Of a DNA stretch of 64,000 nucleotides, positions 34,501-42,419 are shown piece by piece. The DNA lies in NCBI GenBank assembly GCA_016782865.1, contig JADHXR010000014.1, positions 1-64,000 on the forward strand. Direction: 5' to 3'. How positions within the stretch are numbered: the first letter of the stretch is position 1; each line of letters begins with the position of its first letter. A model generated the notes under the pieces. The model had not been told where the DNA came from, ran no database searches, and saw only the letters and a program-made list of their open reading frames with translations. The translations under genes were made by a program, and so were the position numbers. This DNA comes from Phycisphaerae bacterium. Its GTDB lineage: Bacteria > Planctomycetota > Phycisphaerae > Sedimentisphaerales > Anaerobacaceae.

Positions 34501-34805
34501 CCGTCTTGATTTCAGGAGGATTCCCTACCTGGGACGTGACGGCGCAGATACCTACTCTCGACCCGGTCAGTTACGCTGCCCGGGTCAAGACACCGGTTCT
34601 GATGGTCAACGGCAAAGAGGATTTCGTTTTCCCGTATGCAACCTCACAACTGCCGATGTACGAATTCTTAGGCACTCCAGAAGCACATAAGAAACACCAG
34701 GTGTATCCCGGTGGGCATGGACTCCTGGGTCTCTTTAGGAAGCAGGTTCGAGACGATGTCCTCGACTGGCTGAACCGCTACCTGGGACCTGCTGAATCAA
34801 GGTAG
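31551..34805 (+). CDS. Membrane Ser/Thr kinase fused to PEGA, FGE-like and alpha/beta-hydrolase domains
   Basis: A 1084-aa protein with GTGGAG upstream of the ATG. Residues 80-365 are a Hanks-type kinase: P-loop 'IGEGGMAVVYMAEQG', Lys in 'IALKIIK', 'IIHRDIKPTNVMV', 'VIDFGIAKA', 'PAYMSPEQ'. A single TM helix lies at about 404-425. Residues about 483-550 resemble a PEGA domain. Residues about 565-785 are an FGE/SUMF1-type fold ('YEVTNEQFKQFVDNGG', 'HPVSGVSWFEAVAYARFAG', 'GLYDMAGNVKEW'), but the Cys pair of true formylglycine-generating enzymes is missing from 'GGGWGEQTYMF...GFRCV'. Residues 800-1084 are an alpha/beta hydrolase with the triad Ser in 'GMSAG' (about 964), Asp in 'GKEDFV' (about 1022) and His in 'GGHGLLG' (about 1054). 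The extracytoplasmic part could sense or cleave a ligand. Confidence 0.9.
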   Translation: MSDKDNNEEAIFKAAVKLKTPAEREAYLENACGNDSELLARVTSLLEVSGSENSILDVLIAEPEVTPDDHPIAEGPGTVIGRYKLLEKIGEGGMAVVYMAEQGKPIRRKIALKIIKLGMDTKSVIARFEAERQALAMMDHPNIATVLDAGATETGRPYFVMELVTGISITEYCDKNNLSTKERLALFIQVCKAVQHAHQKGIIHRDIKPTNVMVTQHEGTPVPKVIDFGIAKATNQRLTERTLFTRYAHIIGTPAYMSPEQADMSDLDVDTRSDIYSLGVLLYELLTGTTPFSEEKLREAGYLQIQRIICEEEPAKPSTRLRSLGQQLMDVARRRQTSGEALRKLIRGDLDSIAMKCLEKDRTRRYMTAHELVEEIERHLRYEPILARSPSIIYRLRKFTRKYRSRIAVAAGGTVLLACFVIAVVMYRQAVNLQWAKGEALPKIVELVKETDYRTAFPLAQKVRKYIPEDPTLIELWPRICKNYSIRTSPAGADVFCREYSAAEEPWQYLGRSPLENITLPQCMYRWKIEKEGFATHECVTESSFDVRLQEEGHLDEMVWIGSFKINSSSDQTITVEAPSYLIDKYEVTNEQFKQFVDNGGYENRDYWRESQFLKEGRKLSWEQAISEFVDKSGQPGPATWEEGTYPDGQGKHPVSGVSWFEAVAYARFAGKSLPTLYHWEQAACLWESIVIVPYSNFAVSGTVPVRSHPGMGHTGLYDMAGNVKEWCLNATDDSGSHRYILGGGWGEQTYMFIERDFRSPWGRSAINGFRCVLYPDSAEQVTNVFLSPIEQRPVKDYSTAVPCSDEEFRIMLNHFAYDQTPLNAVVEHIDDRSPFWNRKEKITFDAAYDGERVIAYLFVPTSAEPPYQAVVYWPGSSAYESKSFQDLPERHSTELILTCGRALFFPVYKGTYERGFDEVASIHAGPLTFRDMFIRMVKDLSRSIDYLETRNDIDSERIAYCGMSAGATFGTPVLAVEDRFKAAVLISGGFPTWDVTAQIPTLDPVSYAARVKTPVLMVNGKEDFVFPYATSQLPMYEFLGTPEAHKKHQVYPGGHGLLGLFRKQVRDDVLDWLNRYLGPAESR

Positions 34806-34851
34806 CTAGTAAGATAGAGCATGTGAACTATCTTAGACATTTGAATTGCAA

Positions 34852-34894
34852 GGGCTGGCGAGTCGCTTGACTTGGCCGTCATCCTCGCCAGCCC
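34852..34894 (+). terminator. Hairpin after the kinase gene
   Basis: GGGCTGGCGAG (34852-34862) pairs perfectly with CTCGCCAGCCC (34884-34894), an 11-bp stem. There is no T-tract behind it, so it may be a 3' stabiliser rather than an intrinsic terminator. It shares its arm with the hairpin at 38071. Confidence 0.5.
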
Positions 34895-34973
34895 GGCCAT
34901 ACTCCGGGCGGTTAGTTTGCGCGCCCGGCATAGGCATTAATCATTATACCGCAAACAAGAAAGGATTGGAAAA

Positions 34974-36866
34974 ATGAAAACGCAAAGAACAACATGCAAA
35001 ACTAAATCTGCTGTTCACTCAGGCTTACCGGCCTTTACAATAGCAGGTATGATTGCCGTTGCCACGCTGGCGCTGCCTGCCGTGGTACACTCCCAGACAA
35101 CGGAGTGGACGGTTCATGACGTCTCCAACTCTCCTTTGCCCGACGACGGCATCGGTCCCCTCGTCTTTGATGCCCAGGGAAACCTGTGGATCGGCACTGG
35201 CGATATGGTCGGCGGTGGTAGAGGCTTGGCGAAGTTTGACGGAGAGAACTGGACGGTGTACAACACCTCTAACTCCGGGCTACCGTGTAATAACATTTTT
35301 GCACTTGTCCTTGATGCCCAGGAAAACCTGTGGATTGGTACAGGTGAGCCCTTTGGCGCCGGCGGCGGTCTGGCGAGATTTGACGGAGAGAACTGGACGG
35401 TATATAACACTTCGAATTCCGGATTACCCTGTAAGAATGTAATGTCTCTCGCATTCGATACCCAGGGTAATCTCTGGATTGGGACAGGTGACCCATTTTC
35501 TACAAGCAGCGGCTTGGCGAAATTTGACGGGGAGAACTGGACCATATATACCACCAAGAACTCCGGTCTGCCCTACCACATAGTCGATGCCCTTGCCTTT
35601 GATATCCAAGAGAACCTATGGATTGGTACAGTTGAGCCGGTTTGTGGTTCCGAGGCAGGTGGTTTGGCGAAGTTTGATGGACAGAACTGGACAGTTTACA
35701 ACAAGGCAAATTCAGGCCTGACTTCCAACGATGTCTGGGATTTACTCTTTGATGCGCAGGGCAATCTATGGGTCGGACACGGAGACGACTATCGTCCGGC
35801 GGGTGGGGGCTTGGCGAAGTTCGATGGAGAGAACTGGACGGTATATCATACATCCAACTCCCCGCTGACATGGCACATGGTTACTTCTCTTTCCCTCGAT
35901 GCCCAGCAGAACCTATGGATGGGGATGTGCAGTGCGCATACTTCTACCGGCGGGGTAGCGATGTTCGATGGAGAGAACTGGTTGGTCTTCAACGAGTCGA
36001 ATTCCGGACTTCCGCATGTCACTGCCACCGGTCTTGCCCTTGATCTGGAAGGAAACCTCTGGATTGGGACCTATGGCGGTGGCTTAGCTGTCTATCGTAT
36101 AGGACAGCAACTGCCCCTCGTCGACTTTAACGGCGACGGCATCGTGGACATAAAAGATCTCCTGAGACTTATTGAATCCTGGAGCCTGAACGATCCAACA
36201 GTTGACATAGCTCCTGCTTTTGGCGATGGAATTGTGGATGCTTTGGACCTGGAGCTTTTGATGAGCTACTGGGAACAACCTTTTGATGATCCTACATTGA
36301 TAGCACACTGGGCTTTGGACGAAGCAGAAGGTGCTGTCGCCTTTGACAATGCGGGTGTGAACGATGCGTTTGTTATTGGTGGTGCTGAGTGGCAACCCAA
36401 TGCCGGACAAGTAGATGGTGCGATCCAGTTGGACGGAGTCGATGGTTGTGCCGTTGCCGGCCCAGTCCTCAATCCGTCAGACGGTCCCTTCAGTGTTTTC
36501 GCCTGGATAAAGAGTGGTGCGCCTGGACAGGTCGTTGTGTCGCAACAGGGCGCGGCCAACTGGCTGACAGCGGATACCCACGGTAACTTGATAACAGAGT
36601 TGAAAAGTACTGGTCGCTCTGCAGGTCCTTTACTGTCTCAGACAGTCATCACCGATAGCCAATGGCACCGTGTCGGCTTCGTATGGGACGGTGCTAACCG
36701 GATTCTATACGTTGATGACGTCGCAGTAGCCGAAGACACACAGGATGGTCTGGAGAGTTCATCTAGTGGTTTGTACATTGGTACCGGAAAGGCCATGGAA
36801 TCCGGCACTTTCTTCTCCGGCCTGATCGACGACGTCCGCATTTATAACCGGGTCGTGAGCCCGTAG
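34974..36866 (+). CDS. Secreted seven-repeat propeller with dockerin-like and LamG domains
   Basis: A 630-aa exported protein (AAAGGATTGG before the ATG; signal peptide ending 'VVHSQ'). Residues about 42-380 hold seven repeats of about 48 residues with the pattern 'LAKFDGENWTVYNTSNSGLP' then 'LAFDAQGNLWIGTG', the two-component-regulator propeller repeat; seven units would close a seven-bladed propeller. Next comes a pair of EF-hand-like loops ('DFNGDGIVDIKDLLRL' and 'GDGIVDALDLELL'), i.e. a dockerin-like module, and finally a LamG/concanavalin-type domain ending 'GLIDDVRIYNRVVSP'. It is probably cell-surface or secreted and glycan-binding. The propeller is the sensor type but there is no TM helix or kinase here. 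Confidence 0.88.
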   Translation: MKTQRTTCKTKSAVHSGLPAFTIAGMIAVATLALPAVVHSQTTEWTVHDVSNSPLPDDGIGPLVFDAQGNLWIGTGDMVGGGRGLAKFDGENWTVYNTSNSGLPCNNIFALVLDAQENLWIGTGEPFGAGGGLARFDGENWTVYNTSNSGLPCKNVMSLAFDTQGNLWIGTGDPFSTSSGLAKFDGENWTIYTTKNSGLPYHIVDALAFDIQENLWIGTVEPVCGSEAGGLAKFDGQNWTVYNKANSGLTSNDVWDLLFDAQGNLWVGHGDDYRPAGGGLAKFDGENWTVYHTSNSPLTWHMVTSLSLDAQQNLWMGMCSAHTSTGGVAMFDGENWLVFNESNSGLPHVTATGLALDLEGNLWIGTYGGGLAVYRIGQQLPLVDFNGDGIVDIKDLLRLIESWSLNDPTVDIAPAFGDGIVDALDLELLMSYWEQPFDDPTLIAHWALDEAEGAVAFDNAGVNDAFVIGGAEWQPNAGQVDGAIQLDGVDGCAVAGPVLNPSDGPFSVFAWIKSGAPGQVVVSQQGAANWLTADTHGNLITELKSTGRSAGPLLSQTVITDSQWHRVGFVWDGANRILYVDDVAVAEDTQDGLESSSSGLYIGTGKAMESGTFFSGLIDDVRIYNRVVSP

Positions 36867-36969
36867 TCACGACGTTCCACAGGAATAAACTCAAGGGCTT
36901 GGCAGCTTGAAAGGCACATAATTATATTGCGTCTCGAGATTTTTCAAAGGACTGAAAGGAGAAGGTAAA

Positions 36970-37083
36970 GTGAGACTCCTATTTTATTCTCTTAGTTGTT
37001 GCAGTTCTTACAGTGGTATCTATGTACATCAGGTGCGCTATAAATATCAATTTTTTGGAGGAGGTAAATTTATGCCATATTAA
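36970..37083 (+). pseudogene. Possible broken small membrane protein
   Basis: A GTG start with AAGGAG upstream gives 37 codons, 'MRLLFYSL...'. Shifting the frame after 'LFYSL' instead reads 'LVVAVLTVVSMYIRCAINI', a hydrophobic helix like those of Flp-type pilins. The combination suggests a frameshifted small pilin-like gene, but the evidence is thin. Confidence 0.25.
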
Positions 37084-37207
37084 CCTGTATCCATTTAAAT
37101 CGGGCCTGTATCGCTGAATTTTCAGTAACTTTGGTGTTTGAAGTGCAGGTTGATTTCAAACACAACGATTTACTTTCATCTAAATCAAGCAAGAAAGGAG
37201 AAATGTT

Positions 37208-37867
37208 ATGAGCCTGAAAAGAAAAAGAAACGTTGGCCTCGTGGGGATCGTGGGGCTTGCGGCCGTGCTGCTTATGACGGCCTGGACGGTCATGGCTGAC
37301 TATGACTACGAGCAGGGCATTATTTGGACCCCTCCCGAGCAGGAAGAATCAATCGCAGGGGCATGGATACTCTCATGGCCCCCTGCCCCAGAATTCGGCT
37401 TGACTCAACCGCTGATTGTGCAAGAGACGTTAACGCCGTTGGATCCGTCTGGTAACAGGTTACTGCTTAGAAATACGGAATTCAATGCACCAAATGTCCC
37501 TCCCAGTACCGAGCCAATGTACAATTACAGCTGGTCCGATTTCGTTGGGGTGGCAGTGAAGACGGGTCGGAACACTTACGAGTATCGCGCGTACGCGTAC
37601 GTACAACACTATGATGGAACAGACCGTGGCAAAATCGTAGCCTATGGGGTGATGACTGGAAAGACGGAACTAATTGACCAAGACCATAGATACGATAGTG
37701 AGTTGTACGTGACTTACTACGGACCGGATTCTGACGTGAATCCGGCAAATGGGTTCCCTGATGAAGGTGCGCAACCACTTGTAGTTTTCGGGCCTCTCGA
37801 AGGCCAATGGTTTGAGCGCGTTCGACTCATGCCTGGCCCTGAACTACCCCCACCGCCTGAGGGTTAG
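37208..37867 (+). CDS. Secreted protein of unknown function
   Basis: A 219-aa protein with GAAAGGAG before the ATG and a signal peptide ('GIVGLAAVLLMTAWTVMA'). The mature part is beta-rich and acidic, with many Tyr and Pro residues ('YEYRAYAYVQHYDGTDRGK') and a proline tail 'ELPPPPEG'. I recognise no family. It follows the propeller/dockerin gene, separated by 340 nt with a possible broken small gene, and precedes a LamG relic, so this stretch appears to be a decayed array of surface-protein genes. Confidence 0.65.
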   Translation: MSLKRKRNVGLVGIVGLAAVLLMTAWTVMADYDYEQGIIWTPPEQEESIAGAWILSWPPAPEFGLTQPLIVQETLTPLDPSGNRLLLRNTEFNAPNVPPSTEPMYNYSWSDFVGVAVKTGRNTYEYRAYAYVQHYDGTDRGKIVAYGVMTGKTELIDQDHRYDSELYVTYYGPDSDVNPANGFPDEGAQPLVVFGPLEGQWFERVRLMPGPELPPPPEG

Positions 37868-37921
37868 TAAGGAGTGCAAGGTTACGCTCGTATATACCAC
37901 TTGGCGATACAGGCCTCATTC

Positions 37922-38032
37922 ATCGCGGTGCTCGAAAATGATTTGGATAGTTACACCTTTGGCTTCATCAATGACATCTGCATCTACAACGTGGCGCTAA
38001 ACTCAGAGGAAAGTGCGGTCCTGGCCCAGTAG
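37922..38032 (+). pseudogene. C-terminal relic of a LamG-domain gene
   Basis: The only readable frame ends 'FGFINDICIYNVALNSEES' then 'AVLAQ' and a stop, the standard C-terminus of planctomycete LamG proteins (compare 'GLIDDVRIYNRVVSP' in the neighbour). No start or preceding domain remains. Confidence 0.65.
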
Positions 38033-38070
38033 TCCACCGCACAGAGAAACCAAGCGCCCAATATAGTTGC

Positions 38071-38110
38071 AGGGCTGGCGGCTTGAGAAAGTTGCCAGCC
38101 CTGTTTTGCT
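38071..38110 (+). terminator. Intrinsic terminator-like hairpin
   Basis: AGGGCTGGC (38071-38079) pairs perfectly with GCCAGCCCT (38094-38102), followed by GTTTTGCT. It lies 39 nt after the LamG relic stop. Confidence 0.6.
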
Positions 38111-38310
38111 TTCAATGGCCACCACTTTCGTACCGATCCCTCAGGCGCAATTGAGCAAGGCCCGGCCAAGGGCCGTGCGCTCGCTCACCGATCCGATGGA
38201 ACCCAAAAAAGCACGGTGGCCCCACCGGGATTGTTGCATATTTAGGGCGGAGTTGATTTAATAGCCGCAGGTTGTTTGAACGAGCCTCTGGGAATTCACA
38301 GGGTGAATCT

Positions 38311-38368
38311 CGTATTGCGTATTGCGTCGTGCGTGCTACGCGATACGCAATACGCAGTACGCACGACG
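38311..38368. repeat. Nested palindrome of TATTGCGT units
   Basis: TATTGCGTATTGCGT (38313-38327) pairs with ACGCAATACGCAGTA (38345-38359) at 14 of 15 positions, and GTCGTGCGT (38326-38334) pairs with ACGCACGAC (38359-38367). The right part reaches to within a few bases of the next gene's ribosome site. Confidence 0.65.
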
Positions 38369-38387
38369 AACAAAGGAGTCCAAGAAG

Positions 38388-39953
38388 ATGAGTTACAAGA
38401 CAATGAGTTCAAGCGGGTTGACAATTCTAATCGTCGTTTCTGTCCTGCTGTCGGCGGGTGCGGCTTTCGCCGATGTCAGGCTGCCGGCGGTGATAGGCGA
38501 CAATATGGTCCTGCAGCGGGGCGAGAAAGTCTCGATCTGGGGCTGGGCGGACCCGGGCGAGCAAGTCACGGCCACCTTTAGCTGGAGCTGGATGAGGTTG
38601 ACCGTTGCCGCCGACAGTAAGGGCGAGTGGGAGTTCAAGATTCCCTCTCCGAAGGCGGGCGGGCCGTACAAAATGACCATCAAGGGCAAGAACGCGATAG
38701 ATCTCGAAAACATCATGTCCGGAGAAGTCTGGGTCTGCTCGGGTCAATCGAATATGCAAATGTCAGTGCGGTCTTCAGCGAACGCCGAGCGGGAGATTGC
38801 CGAGGCCGACTACCCGAACATTCGACTGTTCACTGTAACGCGGACGGTTGCGCAAAGGCCGCTGAAGGATTGCCAGGGCAGTTGGGCATCGTGCAGCCCC
38901 GAAACCGTGCCGGGTTTCTCTGCAGTGGGTTACTTCTTCGGAAGGGAACTGCACAAGCGGCTTGATGTGCCTATCGGTCTGATTCATACTTCGTGGGGCG
39001 GCACTCCCGCCGAGGCGTGGACCAGGCGCGAGGTGTTGGAGGCCGGCGCTGATTTCGAGCCGATTCTGACGCGACATGCCGAGATAATTGCCAAGTACCC
39101 GCAGGCCTATAAAGAGTATGAGCGGAAGGTCCAAGAATGGCAGAAGGCTGCGGAAGAAGCCAAGTCCGAAGGCAATAAGCCGCCGCGCAGGCCGGGCGCG
39201 CCGCGCGGGCCGGAGCATCCTCATTCACCGGCGGGTCTGTACAACGCAATGATCGCCCCGCTGATTCCGTACGGCATCCAGGGTGCGATATGGTACCAGG
39301 GCGAATCGAACGCCGGCCGGGCGTATCAATATCGCAAGCTCTTTCCTGCAATGATAATGAACTGGCGCGAGGATTGGGGCCAGGGCAATTTCCCGTTCCT
39401 GTTCGTACAGTTGGCCAATTTCATGGCGACCAAGGACGAACCGGACGAAAGCTCCTGGGCAGAGCTGAGAGAGGCCCAGTCGATGACGTTGTCACTGCCC
39501 AATACCGGGATGGCGACGATAATAGACATAGGTGAGGCCAAAGACATTCACCCGAAGAACAAGCAGGATGTCGGCAGGCGCCTGGCGTTGTGGGCTTTGG
39601 CGCGGACCTACGAAAAGGATATCGTCTACTCGGGGCCTCTGTACAAGTCGATGAAGGTCGAGGGCGGTAAAATCACCCTGAGCTTCGATCACGTCGGAGG
39701 CGGCCTCGTCGCTGCCGGCGGTAAGGCGTTGAAAGGTTTCGCAGTCGCCGGGGCCGACCGAAAGTTCGTCTGGGCCGATGCGAAGATTGATGGCGATACG
39801 GTTGTAGTCAGCAGCGAAAACGTCGCGCAACCCGTTGCCGTGCGCTATGCCTGGGCGGACAACCCTGTGTGCAATCTCTACAACAAAGAGAATCTGCCCG
39901 CCAGTGGGTTCCGCACGGACGACTGGCCCGGCCTTACCATCGATGCCAGGTGA
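38388..39953 (+). CDS. Sialate O-acetylesterase family carbohydrate esterase
   Basis: A 521-aa exported SGNH-type esterase. The ATG at 38388 has AAAGGAG 9 nt upstream and is followed by a signal peptide ('ILIVVSVLLSAGAAFA'). The family opening 'VRLPAVIGDNMVLQRGEKVS' and a beta-sandwich precede the catalytic domain. The nucleophile Ser is in 'VCSGQSNMQMS', block III is 'WYQGESNAG', and the catalytic Asp/His pair lies near 'EAKDIHPKNKQD'. It would remove acetyl groups from sialic acids or other glycans. A charged helical insert (about residues 230-275, rich in Lys/Glu/Pro) lies inside the SGNH domain. A nested palindrome sits directly upstream. Confidence 0.92.
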   Translation: MSYKTMSSSGLTILIVVSVLLSAGAAFADVRLPAVIGDNMVLQRGEKVSIWGWADPGEQVTATFSWSWMRLTVAADSKGEWEFKIPSPKAGGPYKMTIKGKNAIDLENIMSGEVWVCSGQSNMQMSVRSSANAEREIAEADYPNIRLFTVTRTVAQRPLKDCQGSWASCSPETVPGFSAVGYFFGRELHKRLDVPIGLIHTSWGGTPAEAWTRREVLEAGADFEPILTRHAEIIAKYPQAYKEYERKVQEWQKAAEEAKSEGNKPPRRPGAPRGPEHPHSPAGLYNAMIAPLIPYGIQGAIWYQGESNAGRAYQYRKLFPAMIMNWREDWGQGNFPFLFVQLANFMATKDEPDESSWAELREAQSMTLSLPNTGMATIIDIGEAKDIHPKNKQDVGRRLALWALARTYEKDIVYSGPLYKSMKVEGGKITLSFDHVGGGLVAAGGKALKGFAVAGADRKFVWADAKIDGDTVVVSSENVAQPVAVRYAWADNPVCNLYNKENLPASGFRTDDWPGLTIDAR

Positions 39954-40239
39954 GGGCCTCCGGCGGGGGTTTAGTCATCTGGATTCGGTGCGATGATGTT
40001 TTTTCGATTTGCGCTCGAATTTCATTTGACAAAGCCCCGCCGGATCATATCATTAGCCGTTTTTGGATAGAAATAGACGCGCAGCACGCCCGCCCGCTTA
40101 TCTTTCTGGCCGACGGCTTGTTATTAATTCTTTTCTGTTTGTTGTGAACGCCAATGAGCGTTGGTGCTCTTGCTACGACTTCGACGGAGACTGAGGAGCT
40201 TAACATTATCCTGTTGATCGAATATGAGGGGTAGCTCAA

Positions 40240-41052
40240 ATGAAACTGGCTGATGTCTTGCGTAAAGAGTGCATTGTGGCAAATGCCCGATTTGGCGACA
40301 AGGCCGAGGTGATACGAGAAGTCGCGCGGCTCGCCAAACAATGCAGCGTTCTTGAGAATGTTAGTGAGCAGGAGATTCTTGTGGGGCTCCAGGCCCGGGA
40401 AACGCTGGGATCGACAGGAGTCGGAAAGGCAGTGGCGATCCCCCATTGCCGTCTCAAGTCCGTTACGGAGTTTGTCGTGGGCTTGATCACAGTCCCATCG
40501 GGCGTCGATTTCGATTCTATTGACGCCGGGAAGGTGAAGCTCATTGTCTTTATTATAGCTCCCGAGGTGGAATCCAATAGGCACGTGAGGCTGCTTTCGG
40601 TCATTTCACAGATGCTTCTAACACCGAAGGTTCCGGAGAAAATCTTGTCGGAGCAAACGCCTGGAGGAGTGTACGAGACTTGCGTTCGAGATCGGGATGC
40701 AGATATAAGCGACAGAGAAGGACTCGCCAAGAGCCTCATCCATGTTTTTGTACAGAGCGAGGATGTGTTTAGGGATATTCTGCAGATTCTGACCGGCATC
40801 GAATCCAGCTCGCTTGTCGTGGTCGGGGCGGAAAATGCCAGTGTCTATCTCTCGAAGCTGCCTCTTTTCGCAAGTTTCTGGACAGATGAGCCGTCCAATT
40901 TCGGCAGGATCATAATCGCAGTTGTGGACAAGAAACTGTCCAACGAAACCGTCCGGCGGATTGAGAGTGTCGCCGGCGATCTCGGGAAGGTCGCAGGTGT
41001 AATGGTGACCGTCCAGGACATTACCTATTCAGCCGGATCGTTGGGAACATAA
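40240..41052 (+). CDS. PTS EIIA-like protein with C-terminal second domain
   Basis: A 270-aa cytosolic protein. Residues 1-150 are a fructose/mannitol-type EIIA (PTS_EIIA_2), with the phosphorylatable His in 'GKAVAIPHCRLKSV'. The C-terminal half (about 160-270) is an additional alpha/beta domain ('SSSLVVVGAENASVYLSKL') that I cannot name with confidence. No EIIB or EIIC gene is adjacent. Instead a CPA2 antiporter begins 17 nt downstream, and this pairing recurs in planctomycetes, so the EIIA probably regulates the antiporter rather than transporting sugar (inference). GAGGGG lies 8 nt before the ATG. Confidence 0.82.
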   Translation: MKLADVLRKECIVANARFGDKAEVIREVARLAKQCSVLENVSEQEILVGLQARETLGSTGVGKAVAIPHCRLKSVTEFVVGLITVPSGVDFDSIDAGKVKLIVFIIAPEVESNRHVRLLSVISQMLLTPKVPEKILSEQTPGGVYETCVRDRDADISDREGLAKSLIHVFVQSEDVFRDILQILTGIESSSLVVVGAENASVYLSKLPLFASFWTDEPSNFGRIIIAVVDKKLSNETVRRIESVAGDLGKVAGVMVTVQDITYSAGSLGT

Positions 41053-41069
41053 ACACAGGTACGACGAAA

Positions 41070-42344
41070 ATGGCTGTCCTTGCGATAACAACCGATCTCT
41101 CCTTTCTTCATCTTTCCGGGCTCACCCTTTTGGGTGCGGCGACGATAGTAGCTTTCTACGTGGGCCGAGTGGCGAAGTTTGCCAGGCTTCCCTCGCTGAT
41201 CGGCTATATGATTGTCGGCGTCATACTCGGCCCGTCGGCGCTGCATCTTTTTGACGAGCCTTCGATGGAGCGGCTTTCGTTTATCACTGAGATTGCTCTG
41301 GGATTTGTGGCCTTTAGCATCGGCTCCGAACTGAATCTGTCGTCGCTGAAACGTCTTGGTATGGGAATTATCTCCATAATTCTCGTGGAGTCTTTTAGCG
41401 CTTTTCTCGTTGTTGTCCTTGCGATGTACCTGTTGACCGGTGATTTGCCCCTGTCGCTGATTTTCGGGTCGATGGCGCCGGCCAGCGCTCCGGCGGGCAC
41501 TGTGGCGGTAATTCACGAGTGCAGGGCAAAGGGCAGCCTGACCACGACGCTGTACGCAGTGGTCGGATTCGACGACGGGTTGGCAATCATTATCTTCGGA
41601 TTTGCCGCGGCCCTGGCCAAGAATCTTCTGATAACGGAAGCTTCGGGTGTTTCCGAAGGTATCCTGCGAGCCCTGTTGGACCCGGCCAAAGAGATTGTCC
41701 TGAGTCTTGCTGTCGGCGGAGTCGCCGGGTTGTTGTTCTTTCGCATGGTGCGCGGGCTCAAGAACGGCAGAGATATTCTTATCGTTGTTTTCGGTATTGT
41801 CCTTGTGTGCGCGGGCTTGTCGATACGCTGGCATTTATCCCTGATCCTGACAAACATGATGGTCGGATTTGTCCTGGCCAACAAACGACACGAATCGCTG
41901 CTAAACCGGGTTACGAGTCCTTTGCTTGAGGTGATGCCGCTGTTGTTTGTGCTGTTCTTCTGCCTTGCAGGCGCTCACTTGCAGTTGTCGGTCCTGCCCT
42001 CGCTGGGAGTTGTCGGGATCGTCTATATTCTCGGCCGGTCGGCTGGGCTGATCGGAGGGGCTCGCCTTGGGGCGCTGTTCGGTCACGTCGAGGACAAGGT
42101 CAAAAAATATGTAGGCTTGGGGATTCTCTCCCAGGCCGGCGTGGCAATAGGCCTGTCGCTCATCGTCAAACACGAATTTACGCTGCTGGACGCCAAATAT
42201 AATGCGCCGCATGCCCTCAAGATCGGCTCTTCGGTGCTCGCCACTATTACCGCTACATGCATTTTCTTTGAGATCATCGGGCCGATTCTGACGAAAGTGG
42301 CACTCAAGAAAGCCGGCGAGATACCTGACGAGAAGCCGGGTTAG
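41070..42344 (+). CDS. CPA2-family Na+/H+ antiporter
   Basis: A 424-aa membrane protein with about 12-13 TM helices. 'LPSLIGYMIVGVILGPSAL' is the family signature in TM2 and 'VVGFDDGLAIIIFGFA' carries the double Asp that marks electrogenic exchangers such as NapA/NhaA. There is no C-terminal RCK/TrkA domain. It would exchange Na+ (or K+) for H+ across the inner membrane. The gene follows a PTS-EIIA-like gene with 17 nt spacing and is very probably co-transcribed with it. Confidence 0.9.
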   Translation: MAVLAITTDLSFLHLSGLTLLGAATIVAFYVGRVAKFARLPSLIGYMIVGVILGPSALHLFDEPSMERLSFITEIALGFVAFSIGSELNLSSLKRLGMGIISIILVESFSAFLVVVLAMYLLTGDLPLSLIFGSMAPASAPAGTVAVIHECRAKGSLTTTLYAVVGFDDGLAIIIFGFAAALAKNLLITEASGVSEGILRALLDPAKEIVLSLAVGGVAGLLFFRMVRGLKNGRDILIVVFGIVLVCAGLSIRWHLSLILTNMMVGFVLANKRHESLLNRVTSPLLEVMPLLFVLFFCLAGAHLQLSVLPSLGVVGIVYILGRSAGLIGGARLGALFGHVEDKVKKYVGLGILSQAGVAIGLSLIVKHEFTLLDAKYNAPHALKIGSSVLATITATCIFFEIIGPILTKVALKKAGEIPDEKPG

Positions 42345-42419
42345 GCGGTTCTTCCCATAGGCGCAGAAGTCGTGCATTATCTTGAGTCTTTTCCAACATC
42401 TGGTATGATACGACATGCC

